Positions 12,317 through 23,313 of a stretch of DNA of 64,000 nucleotides are shown one piece after another. The translations under genes and the position numbers were made by a program. The notes under the pieces are model-generated. The model was not told the origin of the DNA. It saw only the letters and a list, made by a program, of their open reading frames with translations, and searched no databases. The stretch comes from Sycobia sp. Sy_11 (taxonomy: Eukaryota; Arthropoda; Insecta; Hymenoptera; Epichrysomallidae): positions 116,796-180,795 of the forward strand of contig JACCIC010000360.1 of assembly GCA_018907035.1 (NCBI GenBank), in the 5' to 3' direction. The number at the start of each line of letters is the position of its first letter. The first letter of the stretch is position 1.

Positions 12317-12654
12317 TGGTAGGCCAATAGTACAAGTCCAGGCGGGACTTAGGGAGTGTGCCTTTGAGAGGATCCCCGTGGATGCGATACCAGCGAAGGG
12401 TCCATAGAGGCTTCAGTGGATTCGTAACTAAAGCGCTACTCTGTTAAAAGTCGAACGAGGGTTCCCCCTGACTCTTCTGCATAGGGGAAAACTCACACGA
12501 CTCGATCCAACAGGCATGAATTTTTCCAAAAATACCGCTCGAATGTTAGTGCTTTCAAGGGAGGTAGGAAACCCCAGCCTGAAAGGGCAGCGTATGGCCA
12601 TGGGCCGAGGAAGCATGGCAACACTCCATAGAGGATGAGCCTTTATACATTATC

Positions 12655-12667
12655 TGTCCCTATCTAA
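12655..12667 (+). repeat. 28S R1 target footprint (junction 1, one base variant)
   Basis: TGTCCCTATCTAA between the C1 3' end and the A2 5' end. The last base differs from the other junctions. Confidence 0.85.
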
Positions 12668-12702
12668 CGAGTCTTGATCGAGCAGCCGTCGAGGACGGAC
12701 GT
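12668..12702 (+). promoter_or_regulatory. Inr/DPE-like core promoter at the R1-A 5' end (A2)
   Basis: With the A of GAGTCTT at 12670 as +1, GGACGT lies at 12697-12702 (+28 to +33), fitting the DPE consensus. The Inr is weaker than in A3-A6 because the base before A is G. Confidence 0.45.
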
Positions 12703-13139
12703 GTTTTTCGATTTCTCCGTGTTATAGTGCTTAGTGAGTGTTTAGTGTAGTGAAGTGTACGGTGAAAGTGTTGTGTTTTTTGTGCGTGGTTCCCGTGCTG
12801 GGTGCTACCCCCCCGCAACAGTGAGTTTTTCTTATTTTTTATTTTTTCATTTTTCTCAGCCCTTATTATATTAATTTTTTTTTTTTTAATTTTTTTTGCT
12901 TTTTTCTCCACCTCCATTGCATTTAAAAATTTTTCTTTTCATTCTTTTTTCATTCTCATACCCCCACTCCCCCCACCTTACATCCCCCCCCCCACGTACA
13001 CCACCGCCCGCCGGATTCCGAGAGTACTCGGTCCGGTGAGTGTACTCCACCTGTTCCGACCCCCCCCAAACCCCTCCCAGTGCCTCCCGCGAAGGGTGAA
13101 AATTCACCGCGGAGGGCATTATTACATACAGCCCGTATA

Positions 13140-13175
<36 letters not shown>

Positions 13176-13751
13176 TATACGAATTACACTACAATCACCG
13201 GGTTCGGGATTTCTCGGCCTGGTGAGCGTAACCCACACACACACACCATCCACACACCATCCACACACACTCATACACTCCCTCTACACCCCCCGCACTC
13301 ACCGACACCCGCCGGTAATCGAGTTTTTTCTCGAACCGGTGGTTTTTCTCATTTTATCATTTTTTCCCCCGCCACCTCATTTTTTTCATTTCATTAGTGA
13401 GGGCTCAATTTTCATTATTTTTTTGTGAACCAAAGTTTTTTTTATTTGTTTTTACATACTTTTTCATAAACATTACCCCCCAGAACCCCCACAATTTTAT
13501 TTTTTACGTGTTAATAGTTTTTCGGTTTTTTGTCTTACCCCACCCCCGGTTTTTTCTAAATTCTTTTTTTTTTCTTATTCTACCCCCTGCTAGCACCTAG
13601 CACGGGTATACCAGTTAATAATTAAGTATTTTTAAATTAAATCAATTTAAGATTAGTGAATAGTGCCCTTGTTTTTTTTTTCTCTTTCCTCCCCGCTTAC
13701 CGCCGGTGAGCAGAGTGGCGGCACGCGAGGCGAGTGGGAGTCTGCCCGAGT

Positions 13752-15131
13752 ATGGGCAAGTCCCACAAGAAGAGGGCGCAAAGGATGGCGTCGGTGAGCT
13801 CCTCGTCGTCGGAGTCGTTGCCACCACGGGAAATCCGAGCCTCGACTTCAAAAAGAACCGCAACAACGGCGAGGGCTTTGGAGAGGGGGGATGTAGAGGC
13901 GCAGAAGCGCAAAAGGCGCTATGAGGAGAAGGAGCTTGGTGCTGAAGAGGCTGGGGGTAAGTACCCCAAAGATCTTAGAGTAAGGTTGGAGAGTGAACGG
14001 GAGGGAGCGAATGAGGATGAAATCTTGAATGCGTGTGTTGTTAGTGCGAAAAGAGTGAATGTGAGTGCGAGCAACAGTGTATGTGGGAATGTTACTGTGA
14101 GTGTGCGTGATTGTGAGAGTGGAAATGAGAGTGAGAGAGAGAGTGAACGCGAGAATGTTAACTGTGTGAATGAAAAAACGAATGTAGGAGTGACTGACGG
14201 CAATGATATGAATGATAGAGTGATTCTTAACCGTATGAATGAAATCGGTGTGCGATTGAGAGGTCGATTGTGTAGTGAGGTAAATGTGAACAAAGGAGTG
14301 ATCGAGCATGTGCTGAACTGTGTGAGTGAGTACGAGAGAATAGTGAGTAACTTGTTGTGTATCAATGCTGAGATGAGGGGTAGATTGCTGTGCTTGAGCT
14401 TTGCTGTGATTGTGAAAGTGCGAGAGAATGAGGAGAGTGAGGAAGTTAAGAAGCGTCTCTGTAGTATGAATGTGTGTGAGAATGTGAGAGTTAAGAATGA
14501 GCGAGTGGCGAGGAGTGGCGGTGTGATTGTGGATACTTTGAGTGTAAGAGAGAGAGAGAGCTTGGGATTGAATGAGGGGCTTAGGAGTGCGGTGCTTAAG
14601 GTGGAGATTCCGCCTGCTCCTAAGCCTAGAGTGATTGTATACAATGTGCCGAGTTTGCTGACGGCGGAGAGATACTTGGAGGAGTTGTACTCCAAGAATC
14701 CAAAGAATGCGTGTAGTATGGCTGAGTTTAAGGAGGGGGTGACGGTTGCGGGGAGAAGGGGGAGCAGGGACGCTGAGCAGGGGAGTGTGATCCTTGAGGT
14801 TACGCCACCGATCAGACGTCGCCTGCTGGACGAAGGGCGCGTACATGTGGAATGGAGTGCGTGTCGTGTGAGTGTGTATGATGCAGTGTTGAGATGTTTT
14901 GGATGTTATGAGTATGGACATGGTGTGAAAGAGTGTAAGAAAGAGCGAGTGTGCATAAACTGTGGATTGAGTGGACATATGGTTGCAAATTGTAAGATTG
15001 AGTATGCGTGTGTAAACTGCAGGGTGAGAGGGCAGCCATACGACCACGCGGTGACGTCGATGGCATGCCCCGAGTACATCCTGCGGGTTGAGAGAATGCA
15101 TGCGCGAATGAACGAGAATGGCTGCCACTAG
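13752..15131 (+). CDS. R1-A ORF1 (zinc-knuckle RNA-binding protein), shortened, copy A2
   Basis: 459 residues from ATG 13752 (MGKSHKK). The open frame reaches back to a GTG at 13734, but ATG is the start used in all sister copies. It retains the central RRM-like region (PKPRVIVYNVPS) and three C-terminal zinc knuckles (CFGCYEYGHGVKEC, CINCGLSGHMVANC, and a CVNC...H...C). About 53 residues of the Pro/Ala-rich linker are missing in frame after MRGRL (near 14389). The protein binds element RNA in the R1 family. It overlaps the ORF2 start by 14 nt. It stayed open although its ORF2 is dead. Confidence 0.75.
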   Translation: MGKSHKKRAQRMASVSSSSSESLPPREIRASTSKRTATTARALERGDVEAQKRKRRYEEKELGAEEAGGKYPKDLRVRLESEREGANEDEILNACVVSAKRVNVSASNSVCGNVTVSVRDCESGNESERESERENVNCVNEKTNVGVTDGNDMNDRVILNRMNEIGVRLRGRLCSEVNVNKGVIEHVLNCVSEYERIVSNLLCINAEMRGRLLCLSFAVIVKVRENEESEEVKKRLCSMNVCENVRVKNERVARSGGVIVDTLSVRERESLGLNEGLRSAVLKVEIPPAPKPRVIVYNVPSLLTAERYLEELYSKNPKNACSMAEFKEGVTVAGRRGSRDAEQGSVILEVTPPIRRRLLDEGRVHVEWSACRVSVYDAVLRCFGCYEYGHGVKECKKERVCINCGLSGHMVANCKIEYACVNCRVRGQPYDHAVTSMACPEYILRVERMHARMNENGCH

Positions 15132-18100
15132 GGAACTGCGTGTATGGCAGATGAATGGTCAGCGGGGGTATGGCGTTATGTGTGATATATTGGGATTCAA
15201 GTCATTTCTGAGCGTGAGCGGGCGCGCGGCTGTCATTGTATGCGGTGAAGACATCGAGTGCTTGGTGCAGGGTGAATGGGTGTGTGTGTGTGGGTGAAAG
15301 GTGTGTTTGGAGAGCTGAATGTGGCCTCTCTGTACTGCGCCGCAGGTTCGATCGAGCCGTACGTGCGGTGCTTGGACGGCCTGTTCAGTAGTATGAATGG
15401 GCGTAAATTGGTGATTGGGATGGATGCGAATGCGATCAGCAACCTCTGGTTCAGCGAAGTGGTTGAGGGTTAGGAGGTAGATATGCAGCGGTGAGACAGG
15501 GGGGGAGGGAACCGAGAGTTCGTGGATGTGTGCTTGAGGAATGGATTGTATGCAACAGTGTAAGAGTCTTGAATGAGCCAAGCCCACACTACACCAGCAT
15601 TCAGTGCCAGCATGGGGGAGAGTGACATTGATGTCACTCTCACCAATGTTGGTGGGGATGAGTGCCGGGCGGAATCGATGGTGATGAACGAATGCTGAAT
15701 TAGTGACCACAACCCCATCCTTCTGAGGTTGTGGTTGAAGGATCTTTGCCCGAGCGACCACCAGGATTGTCGGCCCATCGAGAGATGGGTCTAAAAGGAT
15801 GCGGACTGGGAGGGCTACAGGAGTGCGCTACGTGACCGTGCCCAACGGCATGGTTACGAGGCGTTCCTGGCCCTCGGTGTGAATGATATGGTGACTGTGA
15901 TGAGTGAATGGGTGACGAGCGTGAATAATGAGTGGCTGCTCCGTTCCACGTCGGGGAATCGGAAGACCCCCCGGAGGAAACGGAAGAGCCTCAGATGGTG
16001 GAACGACGAGCTCGAAAGGAAGAAGCTGGAGGTGCGAGCTGCGAGGCTAAGGTACCAACGTGCGAAGAGAGTGAATGAGCGTATGAGAGAATCTTGGACT
16101 GAATGGAGAATGCGTGTTCGCGAATATAAAGTTATGATTAAGTGCGCGAAGGAGGGGGAGTGGGAAAAGTTTGTGGGCAATGAAAGGGATGAGGCATGGG
16201 GGGCTCTGTATAAGATTTTATTAAGGGGGATAAGAATTTAATTGCTGGACTATGGGTTGATGGAAGGTACACCACGAACTGGCGGGACAGCGCGGAGGTC
16301 CTTATCGGGAAATTCTTCCCGAGAAGGGATCCGCGCTTTCCCCGGGGTCCGTGGTCCACCGGAGTGAATGTGATGAGTGCGAGTGGATCGCGTGAGGAGT
16401 TTGAATGGGACGAAATGAGTGCGGCTGTTAGGCTCTTGAGAATGAGGAAAGCACCAGGGCTGGATGGCTTCACCAGCTCGATGCTGCGGAATGTATGGGA
16501 AGCCATACCCATGTATGTGAAGAGTATGTATGAGAAATGTCTGAATGAATGTGTGTTCCCGAAGATGTAGAAACGCGCGAGAGTTGTGGCACTCCTGAAG
16601 CGTGTCGAAAAGGACAGGAGAAACCCTGGGTCCTACAGACCTATTAGACTGTTAAGCGGCCTGGGGAAAAATCCTGGAGAGACTCCTCGTTGAACGTATG
16701 TATTTGAGAATGAATGGGAAATGGAATGAACGGCAATTTTGGCTTTATGAATGGAAGATCGTGTGACGATGCGTGGACGTGTTTCATGAGTGATGTTCTC
16801 TCCGCCCAGGGCGAATACGTTCTGGGCGTCTTTGTCGACTTTCAGGGTGCCTTCGACAACCTTGAATGGAGCGTGATTGTGGAGTGCATGAGAAGTACTG
16901 GATGCGTGGGATGTGAGCTTGGTGTGTGGATGGATTATTTTAATGAAAGGAAAGCGTGTATGAGGAATAGTATGGATGAGATATGGGTGAATGTGGAGAG
17001 GGGCTGCCCGCAGGGCTCCATTGCGGGCCCCTACGTGTGGAACCTCTGTATGAATGAGCTCCTGGATGAACTTGCGGCAGCGAATGGTCGGGTGTGGCCT
17101 ACGCTGATGACCTGGCCATCGTTGTTGCGGGTGATTCCAGGGCTAGAATAGAGTATCTGGTGAGTGAATGTATGAAAGTGGTATATAGATGGGGTACGCG
17201 TGTGGGTGTGAATGTTTCTGGTGATAAGACTGTGTGTATGATGTTAAGGGGAAAGATAAGCGTGAATCGGCGAGTGCGTGTGTGTGTGTGAATGATAACG
17301 ACGTACGGCACATTCGGTACCTTGAGAGTGTAAGATACCTGGGTGTGTGGATGAGTGAGCGTATGAACTTTGGTGTGCATGTGAAGAGTATAAGGGCGAA
17401 AGTAATGAAAAGTGTGAATGCTGTGAAGAGAGTGCTTAAGAAAGAATGGGGGGTTACTTATAGGGTTTTGAACATTTGGATGAAAGGATTAATGCTAGCC
17501 GTTGCCATGTACGGTGCACCGGCCTGGTACGAATGCATGAGATTTGCCAATATGAGGGCCCTTATGGCTAGTAGCCAGAGGATCCTTATGTTGGCGAGTG
17601 CGCGAGTGTGTAGAACAGTTTCCACGGAGGCCATGCAGGTGCTACTTGGGTGGCCCCCGTGGGACCTTGAGAGCCTGAGAAGAGCGAATGCGTACAAAAT
17701 TAGAAGGGGGTTGGTCATGAATGAGATGGACCTGGTGTCGCTGGAAGAGGTGGACGGAATGGATGAGAGCGAGTGGATGAAACTGTTGAATGAGAGAATG
17801 TATGATAGATGGCAAGTGAGGTGGGAGAATTCTGTGAATGGGAGGATTTTGTACGAATTTATGAATGATGTGCGAATGGCTTCGAGAATGAAAGGTTTCC
17901 AACCGAGTCTCACGGTCGGTTATATACTAACCGGCCATGGGACTCTGAATGCATGGTTGTATGGAAGAAATTTGGTTGGCGATGGTGAGTGTGTGTGTGG
18001 GAACGGAATGGAAGACTGGATGCATGTGTTGTGTAAATGTGATATGTATGCTAGCTTCCGTGACCTAAATGAGATGGGTGTGATTGAGAGAGTGGATGGT

Positions 18101-18214
18101 AGTGTGGATGTGAGTATGATTCTGAGGAAACGGGAGACGTATGAAAGATTTTGTACGTATGTGGAACGAGCGTATGTTACGAGGATGCGAATGATCGAGA
18201 GAATGCGAGAATGA
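15118..18214 (+). pseudogene. R1-A ORF2 (endonuclease/reverse transcriptase), decayed, copy A2
   Basis: Begins at ATG 15118. A deletion near 15187 removes the QEPY segment of the endonuclease. Further frame breaks and stops follow, including TAG for TRP near 16567 (after CVFPKM) and a one-base loss before the YADD motif near 17093. Open fragments: 15276-15473 (GMDANA), 15879-16241, 16364-16570, 16714-17151 (VDFQGAFDN, GCPQGS) and 17234-18214 (RYLGVWM and the C-terminal CVC...H...C motif). Confidence 0.9.
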
Positions 18215-18870
18215 ATGGTGCGTGAATGTGGTGTGTGAATGGGTGGACCGCAGGTAGGGCGTGCAGCTCGCTGCACGCCTTGGGTCTGACGAGCCCACGG
18301 TCTAACCTTAGTCAATAGGCCCACCCAGCCTAGGAGCCGATACACTCCAAACTGGGCAGAAATGGCTTGTCGGCGTGCATCTGCACGGTGGCGGGCTGTC
18401 TCGAAACTCCCACCTGGAGTATAACAGGTACTATGGGGATCGGGGGGCCCCTGGGACTTGTCCCAGCCCCGATCGACTGAGGTCGGACTCGTAGTGGCAG
18501 TGGTTGATAGCCCAAGTTCACGAGGGCAAGGGTCGTCGACCGACGGCGGTCGTGCCATTGCTGCTTAGTAGGCTCCGGCCGAAAGGGAGCGGTGTGGCCG
18601 CTGCCCAATAGGCAACCCGGTGCGTGAGTTGCACTCAATCGAACTCGGGTGCCGGTCCTGCATAGCCGGTAGAGGTTTAGAAGGGCCTCGCCAACCACGG
18701 AGAGGGCCGACGGGGTGCTCAGGCCCCTGAGGCAATTCCGTAGTTGGGTGCGAGACCAAATGTTGTCGCATCTAACGCGCCGATCGGGCGTATCCCGATC
18801 CCACGCCCATGGGGGCCGTGTAGGTAGGCCAATTGGTAGGTACTGCACGTAAAATCCACGGTTACAGAAA

Positions 18871-18883
18871 TGTCCCTATCTAC
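18871..18883 (+). repeat. 28S R1 target footprint (junction 2)
   Basis: TGTCCCTATCTAC between the A2 3' end and the C2 5' end. Confidence 0.93.
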
Positions 18884-19260
18884 CGAGTAACAAATCGACC
18901 GCGAACGGGAAAACATCCCCAGCTCCGTCCTCGTGCCCGCGAAAAGAATGTGTAGTGAATGACCGCGATAAAGAATGCGTGAGTGATAAGAGCGTGCCAG
19001 CATGAATGCAAGTGTGTGTACAGTGTATGTGAAGTGTATGTGAATGTGTTGTACGCGCGAGAAGTGGGTGGGGGTCTTTCCCCTCGCGTGCGTCACCACC
19101 ACCCACCCACCCCCACCGAACCACCCCCCTGTTTAGACCAGATAAGCCGGACAGGAAGGAAGCCACCGTCTGAACAAAGGTTACATGGAGATATGGCGTA
19201 TGTCCCAAACATACTGGTAAGTTAATTAATCAATAATCAATAATCAATGTACGGTTTAAA

Positions 19261-19690
19261 TCTGTACTCGGACCGAGCAGCATCGTGTAAAAACGTTGCA
19301 TGTTCGTCCAGTACATAAAAAACCAATTAAACTATAGGCTTTTCTAGTGTATAGGACATATAATAAACACCTCAGTTAGTAGAATAAATCGATAAAATAA
19401 TGAATATTAATAATAATTAGCAGTAGTTAAAGTTTGACGTGTATAATCTGTACTCGGACCGAGCAGCATCGTGTAAAAACGATGCATGTTCGTCCAGTAC
19501 ATAAAAAACCAATTAAACTATAGGCTTTTCTAGTGTATAGGACATATAATAAACACCTCAGTTAGTAGAATAAATCGTTAAAACTATGAACATTAATAAT
19601 AATTAGCAACAGTTAAAGTTTGACGTGTATAATCTGTACTCGGACCGAGCAGCATCGTGTAAAAACGAAGCATGTTCGTCCAGTAATAGA
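19261..19690 (+). repeat. Tandem repeat, period 186 bp, about 2.3 copies
   Basis: TCTGTACTCGGACCGAGCAG starts at 19261, 19447 and 19633. The third copy ends after GTTCGTCCAGTA. GTACTCGGAC and GTCCAGTAC flank each core and could form an imperfect stem. Confidence 0.92.
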
Positions 19691-20071
19691 TAATAAGTAC
19701 TAAAACAACTGAAATAACGACTAAAATAAAAATACTAAAATAATAATTAATAACAATACATAACAATTAAAACAATAACCCAATGATTGGACGAACAGCA
19801 CAGGTATACATTACAATACACAACAGCCTGCAATTACGGAAAACTGCACTGGGGACAGCCCCGAGGTAAATTAAAAGTGCTCCACCCCCTTCCCTCCCTC
19901 AACTCATTAGGCCATTCACACGTGGCCGCTAGACAGCGTAGTAATAGCAAGCGTAGTAAAAGTAAAATATAGTAAAATATATTTGACAAAAGAACATAAA
20001 AACATAAAACATAAATCGGAATAACTTAAAATAAACACAGGAACAGAGAAATTCCGCACAGCAGCCACTCA

Positions 20072-20106
20072 TCAGTAACAAATCGTTCGCGAAAGGGAAA
20101 AGATCC
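20072..20106 (+). promoter_or_regulatory. Inr/DPE-like core promoter in the R1-C leader
   Basis: TCAGTA (A at 20074 as +1) fits an arthropod initiator, and AGATCC at 20101-20106 (+28 to +33) fits the DPE consensus RGWYV. The homologous site at 18886 has ACATCC at +28 and a weaker initiator. Confidence 0.4.
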
Positions 20107-20671
20107 CCAGCTCCGTCCTCGTGCCCGCGAAAAGAATGTGTAGTGAATGACCGCGATAAAGAATGTGTGAGTGATAAGAGCGTGTCAGCATGAATGCAAG
20201 TGTGTGTACAGTTTACTTTCAGCAGTTTACCCTCAACAGCTTATTTTCAACAGCCTATCTCAGCAAATTACTCTCAGCAGCTTACTCCCAGCACTCGCTC
20301 AAACACTCCCCTGCACTTACTACAGCACTTCTAACCGCCACTGCATCATTACTACCCTCCCCTTAGGCTCCCCCAAAACACGCCACAACATACGCACATC
20401 GCCCCACCTCACCCACAAAGCACTTTCAACATCAGCCACATCGGTGCTCTCGGGTGTATCCGCCCGGGACGCAGTACAAACCCCACAACCCACAATCCAT
20501 CCACCCACTCACAATAGCGCCTTGCATCCGAGCAGCGTGGCACAAACAAACACAGACAACACTAAGCAAACCGAACCGAACAAAGCAGATCCGCACAAGA
20601 CACATAAACCTAACACAACAAAACAAAACAAAACAACAACACCTGAACGCACTAAACCAACACAAATAGCA

Positions 20672-22800
20672 ACAGAGGTCACGGCCGGCATGCCTGGTTC
20701 GGGAGCACCAGGCGCCAATTGACGAGTCCTGGTAACTTAGACCAGGTCAAAACACACAACGCACACAACATACAGCTCACCCGTCCACACATAGTAGCGC
20801 GACGAAACCAGAGTGGGTGGAAGACACGGGCTAAAGATAAGCAAAACAAATCAAACTTAAATAGGACGGATCAAACAAATTAAACAATTCAAACAAACCA
20901 AATTGAATAAAAAATCCTAACAAACCAAACAAACAAAACAAAAATCCAATACAAAAATAAAATATCACACAACAAACGACAATGGAATGCACCCACAACA
21001 CCACAAACACCAACATAGGGTTCTGGCCCGCGTGCCAAGTCCGAGAGCGCCCAACACCAGTCGGCGAGCCCAGGCAACATTGACCAGGACCACACACGAC
21101 ATATACAATACACAACCAAAAGTGGCAAAACTAAAGTAGACGGATGATACGCGCCCAACACAAGTAAAACAAAATAGACTAAACCGAACGGACCAAACAA
21201 ATCAAATAAATTCCAACTAACCAAACCGAACCAAACAAAACAAATTAAACAAACCAAGGAAACAAATACAACAAAATAAAATAAAATAATTCAACACAAT
21301 AAAGTAAGTCATACCAAACAACACTGCACCCGTAACAACACGAACACCAACACAGGGTCCTGGTCCGCGCGCCCGGGCCGAGAGTGCCCAGCATTAGTCG
21401 GTGAGTCCAGGCATCTTTGAACAGGCCCTTACACACAACACATGCAACACACAACTCAACGCGCCGTAACCAAAGTAGGGGAGGACACGTGCCCAGCATA
21501 AGAAAATAAATCAAATTAAATCAAACGGACCAAACAAATCAAATAAGTTCAAACAAACCAAATCGAACCAAACAAATTAAACAAACCAAAGAAATAAATA
21601 AAACATAATAAATTCAAACAATTAAATAAGAAATACCAAACCACACAGCACCCATAACACCACAAACACCAACACAGGGTCCTGGTCCGCGCGCCCGGGC
21701 CGAGAGTGCCCAGCACTAGTCGGTGAGTCCAGGCAACTTTGACCAGGCCCATAACCACAAGATACACAACACACAACCCAGCGCGGCAAACTAAAGTATA
21801 CGGATGACACGTGCCCAACACAAGCGAAAACAAACCAAACCAAACCGAAAGGATCAAACAAATCAAATAAATTCAAACAAACCAAATCGAACTAAACAAA
21901 TCAAACAAACCAAGGAAACAAATATAATAAAATAAAATAAAATTAAAACAAAACAAATTCAATACAAATAAGTAGGACATACCAAACAACACGGCACCCA
22001 CAATAACACAAACACCAACACAAGGTCCTGGTCCGCGCGCCCGGGCCGAGAGTGCCCAGCACTAGTCGGTGAGTCCAGGCAACTTTGACCAGGCCCACCC
22101 ACATACACAACACATACAACACACAACTCAACGCGCCGTAACCAACTAGGCGGAAGACACGTTCCCAGCATAACTAAATCAAATCAAATTAAACAGAACG
22201 GATCAGACAAATCGAATAAAATCAAACAAACCAAATTGCACCAAACAAATCAAACGAACAAAAGAAACAGGTAAAACAAAATAAACTCAATACAATAAAG
22301 CAAGACATACCAAACGACACCGCACCCATATCAACACAAACACCAACAAAGGGTCCTGGTCCGCGCGCCCGGGCCGAGAGTGCCCAGCACTAGTCGGTGA
22401 GTCCAGGCAACTTCGACCAGGCCCACACAACACATACAACACATACAACACACAATCCAATGCGCCGCAACTAAAAACTAGACGAAGGACAAGTGCCCAG
22501 TAAGGGTAAATCAAACTAAACTAAATCGAACGGATCGAACAAACTAAATAAATAAACACAAACAAACCAACCGAACCAAATGAATCAAACACATCAAACA
22601 AATAAAGAAACAAAATAAATTCAAACAACAAAGTAAGAAATACCAAACAACACAGCACCCATAACACCACAAACCCCAAACGCATCGTCCCGTTCCGCGC
22701 GCCCGGACCGAGAGCGGAACTGAACGGCGTACCCAGATAACCCGGACCAGACCCAAACACACAGCCCCCACCTTACCTACTCACACACCTAGACCCAAAT
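20672..22800 (+). repeat. Tandem monomers of about 330 bp, seven copies, in the R1-C leader
   Basis: A GC-rich core of about 75 bases (CCTGGTCCGCGCGCCCGGGC ... GACCAGG) recurs at about 20690, 21017, 21354, 21677, 22023, 22351 and 22686, with spacings of about 323-346 bases. In most units CCTGGTC and GACCAGG bound the core and could pair. The spacers are A/C-rich low-complexity sequence (CAAACAAACCAAA style). The first and last copies are the most diverged. Long minus-strand frames here are translations of the repeat. Confidence 0.9.
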
Positions 22801-23313
22801 AACCACAAACGGTAAAATAAACAAATATAACCAAACCACTAGCACCGGGGTACGTCGTAAAACTCAAACATATGACAAATAGCGCATCAGACCAAGAACC
22901 AAGGCACAATTAGAACGGAATAAATAAAACAACACTGGGCAACTCAAACACATAACCGGACTGAACAAACCTGGCGACAAAACAGAGAACCAAACTAAAC
23001 CAAAACTAAACAAACCCCAAGGCAGCACCCACCGCGAGACGCGAGGCAACACCGAGGGATGTAAACCGCCGCTGGAACACCCAGGCGGGGACCTTGGCTT
23101 AACCGCCCGGGTCGCGAGCCCAGCAGACTCGACTCTGCTCCAAATCCTAAGCTGAGAAACGCGGCAAAAGGATGTATGGCTGCGTGGTCATGCAGTCATT
23201 AGCGTTCTAACTTGGAGCACCAGGCGACACTCCAAGGAAACAACAGCCTTCACCCCGGAAGGATCGTAACCCGGGATGCGACCACAGAAATCGAGTCAAC
23301 TCGTGGGATCAAA

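Larger units (their letters stand above)
11286..12654 (+). mobile_element. Coding-free R1-C-related unit (C1), candidate non-autonomous element
   Basis: A 1.37 kb unit with the 28S footprint on both sides. The first ~410 bases are 137-bp tandem repeats, and the middle is unique. From about 12333 to the end it matches the 3' UTR of the large R1-C element (28807-29126), including GATGCGATACCAGCGAA and GCAGCGTATGGCCATGGG. No endonuclease, reverse transcriptase or zinc-knuckle frame is present. The R1-C 3' end would allow R1-C reverse transcriptase to copy it. It may be a short internally deleted passenger or simply a deletion remnant whose 5' half comes from a different R1-C subfamily. Confidence 0.7.
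12668..18870 (+). mobile_element. R1-A copy A2, full span but ORF2 decayed
   Basis: Has the complete 5' terminus (GAGTCTTGATCGAGCAGCC) and complete 3' terminus (ACGGTTACAGAAA) between two 28S footprints. The 5' leader has a shorter T run (about 10) than the young copies. ORF1 is open with an internal deletion; ORF2 is heavily broken. It has many substitutions compared with A3-A6, so it is older than they are. Confidence 0.93.
18886..20211 (+). repeat. Direct repeat of about 138 bp (18886-19023 and 20074-20211)
   Basis: Both copies start AGTAACAAATCG and share CCCCAGCTCCGTCCTCGTG, AGAATGTGTAGTGAATGACC and CATGAATGCAAGTGTGTG, with about 8 substitutions. The first copy is the element 5' terminus next to the 28S footprint; the second starts the main leader 1.19 kb downstream. 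Confidence 0.88.

Noticed and set aside
13080..13428. Small proteins in the R1-A leader (His/Pro/Thr-rich frames)
   Set aside because: They come from CA, TA and pyrimidine tracts. They are not kept as equivalent starts in A2 versus A3-A6, and no domain is present.
20831..22771. Minus-strand frames over the R1-C leader encoding Cys/Leu/Phe-rich, membrane-like proteins
   Set aside because: Translations of the 330-bp monomers and G/T-rich complement. The same peptide recurs once per monomer, and starts are often non-ATG.
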